A DNA stretch of 14,382 bases, taken from the NCBI GenBank assembly GCA_905479845.1, contig CAJQOB010000179.1, positions 1 through 14,382 on the forward strand, read 5' to 3'. Of this stretch, positions 6,811 through 14,382 are shown piece after piece. This DNA is from an uncultured Flavobacteriales bacterium. GTDB lineage: Bacteria > Bacteroidota > Bacteroidia > Flavobacteriales_D > Crocinitomicaceae. The translations under genes and the position numbers were made by a program. The notes below the pieces were generated by a model. The model was not told the origin of the DNA, did no database searches, and saw only the letters and a program-made list of their open reading frames with translations. The first letter of the stretch is position 1; every line of letters starts with the position of its first letter.

Positions 6811-8661
6811 TTGTTAAAACTTGTCCGCATATTGATACCCCTTCTCCTCACTTCCTACTACAGTGGGGCTACTAATTACTATGTTAACGATTCTGACCTT
6901 ACGGGTGATGTCTACACTACATCTATTGGGAACAACTCCAACAATGGAATCTCGCCGAACACTCCAAAAGCTTCATTGAGTAATGTAATTGCAACTTATG
7001 GTGGGAGTTTTTCCTCGGGTGATATAATTTACATTGACGCTGGAATGTACTTTTTAACAGATGCTAACTTAGCTCTTACATCATCAATGAATGGAATTTC
7101 CATAATTGGAGCTGGGAGCAGTCTAAGCTTCTTTGATAACAATGGGACAAGTGTTGATGCGAACCGTTGGGCTAACATAACAGGCTCGAACATCACACTT
7201 CAGGGCATCTTTTTGACTGGGTACAATTACGGTTTTGGTGGCGCGAGCACCTTGAATTTTTCTGGAGCAACTAATATCACAGTAACCGACGTTCAAGTGA
7301 ATGAAAATTCTTCAGGTGGTGGAGCATCTGCCATTGTAATTTCCGGAGGATCTATTATCGATTTCATAGGAGGCGGATCAAATTGTAATCCATTAAATTC
7401 AAGTGTCGCTGGAGGTGGAGTGAATATCGAAGGAAATGGAAACATCGTTTCTTTTACGAACTATTCTTTGTCAGGAAATGCAAAATCACTCCAAGGAGGT
7501 TCAGGAATGTATATTTCTGGAAACAATACAACTTTTGTTACCGTAACAAACTCACGTATTTCCGACAATATCAACACATCTTCGCAAGGTGGAGCAGCCG
7601 TCTATCTCTCTGGAGCGAACCTAACCATTTCTGGGTCCTGCATCCAGGGAAATTCAACGCATAGTGGTAGCGGTCCAAAATACGGCGGAGCAATCACTTT
7701 AACTCGAGGATCAACCTTAACCGCGACGAATTGCGATTTCACAGATAACAGCGTTGCTAATTCGGGGAAAGGAGGAGCCATCTCCATCAACACATCCCTC
7801 TCAGGAAGCGGTAGCGCGGCAATAGCGACGGTAACGTCCTGTAATTTCAGCGGTAACACGGCAACGAGCGAAGGAAATCACATTTACCTCCGTGTTGGAT
7901 CGAGCAATCCCGCAAGTGTTGTCATTGACGAGTGCACTTTCTCCGCAAGTTCGCAAGATGTTCGACAAGACAACTCAGGAACGGTAACCGTAACAAATTC
8001 AGGTAACTCCTTAGCTCTTTCTGGATCAAACATTACGAACAATAATATTAATCCTACCACAACCGCGAATACCATGTGTCCTGCAACGGTCGTCCCTTGT
8101 TTTACGCTCCTCCCTATAGAACTCATTGACTTTAGTGCCGAATGCGAAGATGGCCTTCCGAAAATTCAATGGACAACAGCTTCTGAAGTGAATAATGACT
8201 ATTTCCTCTTGGAAAGAATCGATATTAACGGCTCAAGCGAAGTTGTCGCTTCGATTAACGGAAATGGGAACTCACAAGGCATAATCACCTATTCCTACAT
8301 GGACAGACAAGCCCAGCTCGGAATAAATTACTATCGCTTAACTCAAGTAGATTTTGATGGAAACCGCGAAGAGTTTGAAGTTATTTCAGTTGAAAACTGT
8401 TCGAAAGGTGACCAAACTGTTGTTCATTATTCGAGCGAAACTCATGAACTTATCCTGTTCAATTCCGAAAGGTCGATTGAGAGTATCTCTGGAATAACAC
8501 TCATTTCAATGATTGGAAATCCAGTAATAACCGAGGAAGTTGCCCCATTAAATGCATTTAAAGGATCTGTAAAACTTCACGCGCCACTCTCAATTGGCAA
8601 CTATTTGATTCGCCTTCAATTCGAAGATCACGAAGAAATAGTAAAGTTGTTCATACACTAA
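6811..8661 (+). CDS. Secreted right-handed beta-helix protein, probable T9SS cargo
   Basis: The 616-residue protein begins with a signal peptide (about 1-20, ending YYSGA before TNYYVN). Next is a Bacteroidota extracellular opening (YYVNDSDLTGDVYTTSIGNN) and a long Gly/Ser/Asn/Thr-rich stretch (about 60-420) with recurring GGA, SGN and TVTNS-like turns, characteristic of a right-handed parallel beta-helix (pectate-lyase-like) fold. Residues 431-525 (LLPIELIDFSAECEDG, then IQWTTASEVNNDYFLLER) form the fibronectin-like domain that typically precedes a type IX secretion signal. The last 90 residues resemble a degenerate sorting domain. A role as surface or secreted adhesin or polysaccharide-binding protein is inferred; no catalytic residues are identifiable. 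The only usable in-frame start is TTG at 6811, since TGA at 6781 closes the frame. An ATG at 6800 would give a better N-terminus if one base were inserted, so the true start is uncertain. Confidence 0.78.
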   Translation: MLKLVRILIPLLLTSYYSGATNYYVNDSDLTGDVYTTSIGNNSNNGISPNTPKASLSNVIATYGGSFSSGDIIYIDAGMYFLTDANLALTSSMNGISIIGAGSSLSFFDNNGTSVDANRWANITGSNITLQGIFLTGYNYGFGGASTLNFSGATNITVTDVQVNENSSGGGASAIVISGGSIIDFIGGGSNCNPLNSSVAGGGVNIEGNGNIVSFTNYSLSGNAKSLQGGSGMYISGNNTTFVTVTNSRISDNINTSSQGGAAVYLSGANLTISGSCIQGNSTHSGSGPKYGGAITLTRGSTLTATNCDFTDNSVANSGKGGAISINTSLSGSGSAAIATVTSCNFSGNTATSEGNHIYLRVGSSNPASVVIDECTFSASSQDVRQDNSGTVTVTNSGNSLALSGSNITNNNINPTTTANTMCPATVVPCFTLLPIELIDFSAECEDGLPKIQWTTASEVNNDYFLLERIDINGSSEVVASINGNGNSQGIITYSYMDRQAQLGINYYRLTQVDFDGNREEFEVISVENCSKGDQTVVHYSSETHELILFNSERSIESISGITLISMIGNPVITEEVAPLNAFKGSVKLHAPLSIGNYLIRLQFEDHEEIVKLFIH

Positions 8662-8730
8662 CTCTGTTAATCATTTGCTAAAAAGCGATTCACGGTTCAA
8701 TCGAGAAATTAGATTTCGTACTTTTAAACT

Positions 8731-10071
8731 ATGAACAGACGAACCATCAATGCCGTGATCGTGCTGGGGATTTTATCCATCCTGAGCATTATGATTATTC
8801 AAGGCGTTTGGATCAAAAAAACTGTATCTACTCAAGCAAAATCTGTAGAAATACAGCAGCGTGAGGACAGTTTAAACTTTGTGCGATTCACCGAAAACAC
8901 GCACATCGCGCTTAGAAATGTACTGAAGGACATTGCCCTGCAAAGTTCCGACAGTTCTGACATGTACGGTGCAGTAAAGCAAATTGAACCCAATTATTTC
9001 TCTGTTGACATCAACGAAGAATTGCAACCGTATTACTTAGAAACATTACTGAAACGAGAATTCTACGCACAACAGGTTCGCTTCGACTTCCAATATGGAA
9101 TTTACGATTGCTTCACGGATTCAATTGTTTTTGGAAACCTCATTGAATACATTGGAGATTCAACGTTTGCCGCCATAGAGCAGAGCACTTCAGAAGTACC
9201 CATTTCGGAAGCCGTTTGGAATAACGATGGACATTACTTCACCGTTTTTTTTCCAGATGTTCAGGTAGAAAGCGCTGCTACTGAGTTAGACACATCCTAT
9301 TCGCCTTACTTCTATTTGATTTTTATCGTTGTCGTAATCCTCATCTTCTTTGGGTTTACAGTGAATGTCATCATGCGTCAAAAAAGACTTTCTGAGGTAA
9401 AAACGGATTTCATCAACAACATGACACACGAACTCAAGACCCCCATTTCCACAATCGGGTTATCGGCTGAAATGATCATGCGGAGTAACGTGAATGACCA
9501 GGAGAAATTACAGCAATACGCAGGAATCATTTTTAAGGAAAATAAGCGTTTAGAGCACCAAGTAGAGCGCGTATTGAATGTAGCAAAAATGAACAAGGGC
9601 TCGCTGTCTTTGAAAAAGGAACCGTTCGATATTCACGAGCTTCTTCGAGAAGCAAAAGACAATTTCGACTTCAATCAAATGGAAACTGGTGGATTGATTC
9701 AACTCCAACTCAACGCTCCTCAATTTGAGGTCAATGTTGATCCGGTTCACCTTTCTAATGTGGTATACAATCTAATGGATAACGCAGTTAAATACTGTGA
9801 CGAAACTCCAGAGATTACGATCAAAACTCAATCAGATAAGCGCTGGTTTACATTGGAAATTGTTGACAACGGAATTGGGATCAAACGGGAAGATTTGAAA
9901 ATGATCTTCGACAAATTCTTCCGTGTTCCAACGGGAAACCGACATGATGTGAAAGGATTTGGACTTGGGCTTTACTACGTAAAACTCATTATCGAGGAGC
10001 ACGAAGGTCAAATCTACGTAAAAAGTACTGCTGGGAAGGGAACGACATTCACTGTTCGTTTACCGCTGTAG
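8731..10071 (+). CDS. Membrane sensor histidine kinase without an adjacent response regulator
   Basis: The 446-residue protein has a membrane helix at about 7-27, a periplasmic sensor region (about 30-192), a second membrane helix at about 193-213 and a cytoplasmic kinase core. The phosphoacceptor is His233 in NNMTHELKTPIS (HisKA). The ATP-binding domain shows the N box with Asn347 and Asn351 (NLMDNAVKY), the G1 box DNGIGI (379-384), an F box near DKFFRVP and the G2 box KGFGLGL (408-414); all key residues are present. It should autophosphorylate on His233 in response to an envelope signal and pass the phosphate to a response regulator. Similar Bacteroidota kinases (RprX-like) usually have an OmpR-type regulator next to them; here the next gene, 23 bases on, is a DUF2480 protein, so the kinase appears orphaned within this window. 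The sensed signal is unknown. Confidence 0.9.
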   Translation: MNRRTINAVIVLGILSILSIMIIQGVWIKKTVSTQAKSVEIQQREDSLNFVRFTENTHIALRNVLKDIALQSSDSSDMYGAVKQIEPNYFSVDINEELQPYYLETLLKREFYAQQVRFDFQYGIYDCFTDSIVFGNLIEYIGDSTFAAIEQSTSEVPISEAVWNNDGHYFTVFFPDVQVESAATELDTSYSPYFYLIFIVVVILIFFGFTVNVIMRQKRLSEVKTDFINNMTHELKTPISTIGLSAEMIMRSNVNDQEKLQQYAGIIFKENKRLEHQVERVLNVAKMNKGSLSLKKEPFDIHELLREAKDNFDFNQMETGGLIQLQLNAPQFEVNVDPVHLSNVVYNLMDNAVKYCDETPEITIKTQSDKRWFTLEIVDNGIGIKREDLKMIFDKFFRVPTGNRHDVKGFGLGLYYVKLIIEEHEGQIYVKSTAGKGTTFTVRLPL

Positions 10072-10082
10072 TCTAAAATCAC

Positions 10083-10090
10083 TACCTTTG
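10083..10090 (+). promoter_or_regulatory. Putative -7 element (TACCTTTG) very close to the DUF2480 start
   Basis: A perfect TAnnTTTG match lying in the 23-base gap after the kinase gene and ending 4 bases before the ATG at 10095. If used, transcription would begin at or next to the start codon and give an essentially leaderless message. No good -33 TTG is present at the usual distance, so read-through from the kinase gene is an equal possibility. Confidence 0.4.
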
Positions 10091-10094
10091 AATT

Positions 10095-10604
10095 ATGGAT
10101 GAAATCGTAAATCGAGTACAAGAAAGTGGCTTAATCTCTATGGATTTGGCCAACTTCAAACCACGTGTTACATTGGTTGAATTAGACATTTCCGAGCAAC
10201 TTTGGCAAGGACTGGTCTTGAAAGAGAAGGACTTTCGTGCTTGGGTAAAAGCTACTGATTGGTCAGATTTTGATGGAAAAGCAGTTTACGTTCACTGTAA
10301 AGTTGATGCAATTATTCCAACTTGGGCCTACATGCTCGTTGGGTCACAGTTGTTGCCTTACGCTTCTGATTTCGTTATTGGAAGTAAGACTGATTTAGAA
10401 AAGCATTTGATCTTAAAGCGAATTCAATCTGAACCATTGGACGAATACAAAGATGGCCGTATGATCATTAAAGGATGTGCCGATGTTGCGGATCCTGCAT
10501 TTGCGATGACAGAACTCGTCAAACACCTTCAACCTGTTGCCAAAAGCATCATGTACGGTGAGCCTTGTTCAACTGTACCGGTCTTCAAGAAGAAGAAGAA
10601 ATAA
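10095..10604 (+). CDS. DUF2480 family protein
   Basis: The 169-residue soluble protein matches, from memory of the family, the Bacteroidota-specific DUF2480 proteins. Recognisable stretches are EIVNRVQESGLISMDL at the start, LVLKEKDFRAWVK (61-73), IPTWAYMLVGSQL (104-116), RMIIKGCADV (131-140) and the strongly conserved VAKSIMYGEPCSTVPV near the end, whose Cys158 is notable. It has no signal peptide or membrane helix and is probably cytoplasmic. Its function is unknown; the family is a short single-domain protein widely conserved in the phylum. The gene ends in a Lys-rich tail (KKKKK) encoded by a GAA/AAG repeat that it shares antisense with the deacetylase gene, giving a 20-base convergent overlap. 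It could be cotranscribed with the kinase or use its own promoter. Confidence 0.85.
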   Translation: MDEIVNRVQESGLISMDLANFKPRVTLVELDISEQLWQGLVLKEKDFRAWVKATDWSDFDGKAVYVHCKVDAIIPTWAYMLVGSQLLPYASDFVIGSKTDLEKHLILKRIQSEPLDEYKDGRMIIKGCADVADPAFAMTELVKHLQPVAKSIMYGEPCSTVPVFKKKKK

Positions 10605-11202
10605 CCGCAAAATTCAATTCTTTTTCTCGGATAATCTGCACCAATTTGGGTAATAGCACTTTGATTCTTCCCATGACCTTTTCATTGTCGTGCACAACCA
10701 AAATATCCCCCGCTTTAATTCGATAAGCCTCTTCAAAAATTCGAGTTACAGGAATGGACTTATCGTAATCATAGGAGAGCCAGGACCACATGACAATTTG
10801 GTATTCACTTCTTATCTTTCGACCATAAACCATTGGCAACCTTCCGTAAGGTGGACGAAACAACTTGCTATCAATATACTTTGAGGCTTCTTTGATGGAG
10901 TTCAAGTATTCTTTCCTCGACACCTTAGTGCCTTTTTCATGTCGCATGGTGTGATTTCCAATTGCATGTCCCGCACTTGTCATTCGCTCCATTAACTCAG
11001 GGTATTCCTTAGCATTTGATCCCACACAAAAGAACGTCGCTTTGATGTCTTCCTTATCCAAGTACTCCAAAATCCAGTTGGTTAATTCAGGAGTTGGACC
11101 ATCATCAAAAGTTAGGTACACAGAATTTGAGGCAGAAGAAAACCCCCATCTTCGCCGAGGAAAAAACCAAGGAAAATAAATGGGGGTTCTAAAAATTTTC
11201 AT
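10585..11202 (-). CDS. Polysaccharide deacetylase (NodB homology domain, CE4)
   Basis: The 205-residue protein is almost entirely a NodB domain. Motif 1 is TFDDGP (31-36), with Asp33 the expected catalytic base and Asp34 a metal ligand. Motif 2 is HTMRH (84-88), giving the two histidine ligands. Motif 3 is RPPYG (116-120), motif 4 lies around MWSWLSYD (138-145), and motif 5 is VVHDN with His171. CE4 enzymes remove N- or O-acetyl groups from chitin-like glycans, peptidoglycan or surface polysaccharide. There is no signal peptide, only a short basic/aromatic N-terminus (FPWFFPRRRWGF), so it may act on the cytoplasmic side or on a lipid-linked precursor; the substrate is unknown. It starts 9 bases after the DUF2723 gene's stop and is probably in its operon, suggesting a joint role in surface glycan or glycoprotein synthesis. 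Its last codons (SSSS) overlap the DUF2480 gene. Confidence 0.88.
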   Translation of the reverse strand: MKIFRTPIYFPWFFPRRRWGFSSASNSVYLTFDDGPTPELTNWILEYLDKEDIKATFFCVGSNAKEYPELMERMTSAGHAIGNHTMRHEKGTKVSRKEYLNSIKEASKYIDSKLFRPPYGRLPMVYGRKIRSEYQIVMWSWLSYDYDKSIPVTRIFEEAYRIKAGDILVVHDNEKVMGRIKVLLPKLVQIIREKELNFAVISSSS

Positions 11203-11211
11203 CTTCCTAAC

Positions 11212-14200
11212 CTACTGAGGCATAGTAGAATCTTGCGTTGGGTTGGATGCTTTCAGCATAGCTTCAATTTCTTCCATTGAAGGCATCTCATTTCCACCAG
11301 GACCTTGAGGCAATGCGCCATTTTTAGGTGCTGGCTTCGGGTAATAACCAAATTGCATTCCCATACCCATCTGGTAGTCTTCCAACACTCTCATCGCGTT
11401 AGAATAGTCTCCACCGTTTGAAGAATTCAAGCTTTCACCATTTTCCTTAGCACGTTCTTTCAATTCCTTGATCAATCTTGGGTACAACTCTTTGTTGTAG
11501 TACATCAGCTTCTTGTTCGTACGTGTCGCAAGTTTGTTCTTCTCTTGACCCGCATTGATTGCTGAAGTATTCAATACATAATACGCATGCATTGCTGCTA
11601 AGAAATCTTCCCTGTTTCTTGGGTCAGTGACGAATTTAACATCACTTTGATCGAAGTAATTGATGATCGATTCCAATTGTCCAGCAACTGTATTTCCGAG
11701 TTTTTCAGCAGACTTAACATCTCCTGCCTCGTAGAACAACGTGACATAGTTGTGAAGTTCACCGTCAACATATCCTTTCAATTTCACTTCTTGTCCTTTC
11801 CCATCTTTCAAAATCCCTCCTGCTCCATCTAATTGTGGGTATCCGTCTCTAGGATCTCTGCTTCGACTTGGCTCACCATAATCGATCACGACATCTGCGG
11901 GCATAACTTCCAACGATTTCTTCAAAAGTGCAATAACGCGCTTCTTGTAATCTTTAGCTTCCGACTCTGAAATAGTAGCTCCTGTACGTTGAGGTTGGTA
12001 CACTCTCGCCATGTATTCGTCAGCTAGGCTGTAGAAGTGCGATCTGTACTGTTTTGTGTGACGTCTTGTATAGTAATCCGTAAGAACATCTGGATTGTCC
12101 ATTGCTCCATACGAGTAGTTCTTCATGAGGTTCTCGTACATGCGCTCCATGTTTGTGCGCTCATTTGGACGGTTTAATGGACTTACTTCGAATGCCATTC
12201 CGTTTTGTTTCACATATCCACGACGGTAAAGAGCCAGTGCAACTTCCGATCCACCAGGTGAAGAGAAGTAAAGACCACGTTTCCAATCGTTGTTCGCCAT
12301 GATATCAAGCATCATTGTTTGCTCACGTGTGATGTATTGCTTGTCGAAATTAAAACGCAATTCCGTTACACAGTCGTCTTTCTGATCTTTTGTAATCAAT
12401 CCAGATCTGATTGCATTTTCGAAATTCACTGGAAGAACAAACCCTGAACTTGGGAAAATTCGGATCGTTTGACCTTCTGTCTCCAACAAGTTATCGTCGT
12501 TACGTGTAAATTCCATTGCATCTTGAAGGTTTGAGAAATCCCAAGCTCGTTCAAAATTCAACAATAGATCCTGTAATCCTTGCGCCGATTGTTGCGTCAT
12601 TTTAACAGAAGCTCCTTGATTTTGAGAAGCCATTAACACTTCTAAACAAGCGCTAAATCGTTGGTAAATATCATCTGCAAGATTCTCTTTTGGAGCACCT
12701 CCAACGATGGAACGAATTTTATCCAATCGAGCTGTTGTTTTAGGATCGGCACCAGTAACACTCGCCAAAATTGACTGTGCTTGTCTCGCGAATTGAGCCG
12801 TTGATGCTCTCGCCTCATTCGGACTTGCCTTAGCCCTCAAAGCAATTACTTTCTTTGTTAACTCAGGCGTTGCGCGCGAGAACAATTGGAATAAGTCGAA
12901 GAAATAAATCTGATCCGTGTTTCCAGCATACATGAGAATTTGATCCTCTGTAAACTTAATTGGAAGAGGATCTGACTCGTAAGCTCTCATCTTCATTTGA
13001 TCTGTGTACCAATCTGTTTGCATTAACGATAGGTTACATACACGAACATCCGTTCTGTACTCCTCTACCTCTTGCATGTACCACAGTGGGAAGGTATCGT
13101 TATCACCATTCGTGAAGATGATACCATTTTTCTCACATGATTTCAGGTAGTTCATTGCTAAATCACGCGCCGACGTTTTCAAACTACGGTCATGATCATC
13201 CCAACCTTGGAAGGCAAGAATAAGCGGAACAGCAATGGTCAATAAAATAGCTGCTCCTGCTCCGTGTTCATCCTTCTTCAAGACTTTGGACAGTAGCATC
13301 ATAATTCCAATACCTACTGCGGCAATTACCGAAATAATCAACCATGACATCGAACGAATCATTTCTCCTCCCGATGCATCGATGATCAAGAACAAGAGTA
13401 ATCCAGCACCTGCAATGATTCCTATTCGACCAATTTCCTTTTTACCGAAAGACCTGAATGCTTCGTAGAGTGCATAAACTCCAATTCCCATCCACATCGC
13501 GAAGAAATAGAAGGAACCTGCATATGCATAGTCACGCTCTCTTGGTTCAAACGGTTTCTGATTCAAGTAAACCACAATAGCGAGTCCTGTAAATAAGAAT
13601 GCTAAGAACACTACGAAGGCATCTTTTGGTGATTTGTAGAAGTGGAAAATCAAACCAATCAACCCGAGGATTAATGGCAAGAAGAAGAACGCGTTGTTTG
13701 ATGGGTTCTCTTGTGTAAAATATGGTGCGGCATCTTGACTACCCAAACGAGCTTCGTCTACCATATCAAATCCAGATTTCCAGTTACCACGCATTGAGCT
13801 ACCGTGCCCTTGAATATCGTTTTGTCTTCCTGCGAAGTTCCACATGAAGTAACGCCAGTACATCCAGTTCACTTGGTAATTCATCATGTAAGTCATGTTC
13901 TCACCAAATGATGGGAGTCGATTTCCATCCTTCCCTTTTTCGGTTCCTTTATCGACCTTAGGATCGTATCCAGACCAGTTCTTATATCCTGACACTTTTC
14001 CGTCACTCATATTCCCCCAGTACATTCTTGGAAGGAAAGTCGTTTGAGCATACGTAGCAACAGCATTTTCCCGTATTCGCTCATTCGATAAATAATACTT
14101 CTCTGTTACAACTGAACCAGTGATTGATTTTGCGTATTCATTTGCTCTTGCTTCATCTTGGAAAGCCTTAATATCTGCATCGCTTTTTTGAACAACAAAT

Positions 14201-14382
14201 CGACGCAAGTACGTTTCACCTAAATCATCGTAATCGGCACGAGGGTTTTCTTCTGAGTTCCAGTATTGACCAAAAAGAATTGGAGCAGAACCATATTGCT
14301 CACGTTCGAGATAAGCTTGAAGCGTAACTAAGTTTTCAGGATCATTTTCATCCAATGGAGTATTCGCATTCGAACGAATAAC
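11212..14382 (-). CDS. DUF2723 (protein O-mannosyltransferase-like) membrane protein, N-terminus off the window
   Basis: The frame is open from the right edge to TAG (complement of 11212-11214), 1056 residues; the TTG at 14355 is internal, not a start. The visible part begins VIRSNANTPLDENDPEN and continues into YLEREQYGSAPILFGQYW, the stretch found after the N-terminal DUF2723/GT-C membrane domain of Bacteroidota homologues. Further matches are WRYFMWNFAGRQNDIQGHG and the motif NGDNDTFPLWYMQEVEEYRT (425-444 of the visible part). Six membrane helices (about 231-249, 255-273, 287-307, 318-335, 343-364, 375-392) are followed by roughly 660 soluble residues, presumably periplasmic, and a Pro/Met-rich tail. 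The family is now usually described as protein O-mannosyltransferase-like, using a lipid-linked sugar, but the catalytic domain lies outside the window, so activity is unverified. The gene is first in an operon with the NodB deacetylase. Confidence 0.88.
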   Translation of the reverse strand, partial: VIRSNANTPLDENDPENLVTLQAYLEREQYGSAPILFGQYWNSEENPRADYDDLGETYLRRFVVQKSDADIKAFQDEARANEYAKSITGSVVTEKYYLSNERIRENAVATYAQTTFLPRMYWGNMSDGKVSGYKNWSGYDPKVDKGTEKGKDGNRLPSFGENMTYMMNYQVNWMYWRYFMWNFAGRQNDIQGHGSSMRGNWKSGFDMVDEARLGSQDAAPYFTQENPSNNAFFFLPLILGLIGLIFHFYKSPKDAFVVFLAFLFTGLAIVVYLNQKPFEPRERDYAYAGSFYFFAMWMGIGVYALYEAFRSFGKKEIGRIGIIAGAGLLLFLIIDASGGEMIRSMSWLIISVIAAVGIGIMMLLSKVLKKDEHGAGAAILLTIAVPLILAFQGWDDHDRSLKTSARDLAMNYLKSCEKNGIIFTNGDNDTFPLWYMQEVEEYRTDVRVCNLSLMQTDWYTDQMKMRAYESDPLPIKFTEDQILMYAGNTDQIYFFDLFQLFSRATPELTKKVIALRAKASPNEARASTAQFARQAQSILASVTGADPKTTARLDKIRSIVGGAPKENLADDIYQRFSACLEVLMASQNQGASVKMTQQSAQGLQDLLLNFERAWDFSNLQDAMEFTRNDDNLLETEGQTIRIFPSSGFVLPVNFENAIRSGLITKDQKDDCVTELRFNFDKQYITREQTMMLDIMANNDWKRGLYFSSPGGSEVALALYRRGYVKQNGMAFEVSPLNRPNERTNMERMYENLMKNYSYGAMDNPDVLTDYYTRRHTKQYRSHFYSLADEYMARVYQPQRTGATISESEAKDYKKRVIALLKKSLEVMPADVVIDYGEPSRSRDPRDGYPQLDGAGGILKDGKGQEVKLKGYVDGELHNYVTLFYEAGDVKSAEKLGNTVAGQLESIINYFDQSDVKFVTDPRNREDFLAAMHAYYVLNTSAINAGQEKNKLATRTNKKLMYYNKELYPRLIKELKERAKENGESLNSSNGGDYSNAMRVLEDYQMGMGMQFGYYPKPAPKNGALPQGPGGNEMPSMEEIEAMLKASNPTQDSTMPQ

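Noticed and set aside
7602..8126. Minus-strand ORFs of 80 and 85 codons opposite the beta-helix gene
   Set aside because: Antisense shadows of a Gly/Ser/Asn/Thr-rich coding region; no start context or recognisable protein features.
14355..14355. Start of the DUF2723 gene at 14355
   Set aside because: The codon is TTG and the frame stays open with family-like sequence (VIRSNANTP) to the window edge, so the gene is simply cut by the window.

Overview
The window looks like ordinary chromosome of a Bacteroidota bacterium, most likely Flavobacteriales and perhaps a Crocinitomicaceae/Fluviicola-like organism. This rests on recognition, not a search. The grounds are: a T9SS-type secreted beta-helix protein, a DUF2480 protein, a DUF2723 membrane protein, a BlaI/M56-TonB_C pair, a LytTR regulator paired with a TPR protein, moderately AT-rich DNA, no Shine-Dalgarno sequences, and Bacteroidota-type TAnnTTTG -7 elements. 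No rRNA, tRNA, CRISPR array, insertion sequence or phage structural module was seen.

Left part (1-3460). A secreted W/YD-repeat protein gene on the minus strand (1-852, running off the left edge) is broken by three in-frame stops but has no frameshift. Next are a zinc N-acetylmuramoyl-L-alanine amidase without a signal peptide (979-1599) and a translationally coupled BlaI-like repressor and BlaR1-like M56 protease (1776-3214). Two perfect AACTA-N6-TAGTT dyads lie in front of the repressor. The protease ends in half a TonB_C domain, and its stop abuts, tail to tail, the stop of a small secreted-protein gene on the other strand (3216-3458). This suggests an old rearrangement.

Middle part (3577-8661). 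It holds a TrxR-type ferredoxin-NADP+ reductase, then a coupled pair (TPR protein with a C-terminal membrane anchor; four-helix membrane LytTR DNA-binding protein), then a large secreted right-handed beta-helix protein whose natural start is unclear.

Right part (8731-14382). It holds a membrane sensor histidine kinase with no response regulator beside it and a DUF2480 protein. Convergent to these is a two-gene minus-strand operon: a DUF2723 (protein O-mannosyltransferase-like) membrane protein that runs off the right edge, and a NodB-type polysaccharide deacetylase 9 bases behind it. The deacetylase and DUF2480 genes overlap by 20 bases at their 3' ends.

The genes share a cell-envelope theme (peptidoglycan amidase, BlaI/BlaR pair, membrane regulators, T9SS cargo, glycan genes), but apart from the three coupled or operonic pairs there is no evidence that they work as one system. 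The most notable signals are the three stops in the repeat gene, which internal repeat alignment restores to Trp, Gln and Trp, the tandem operators, the tail-to-tail truncation junction, and the TPR/membrane-LytTR pair.
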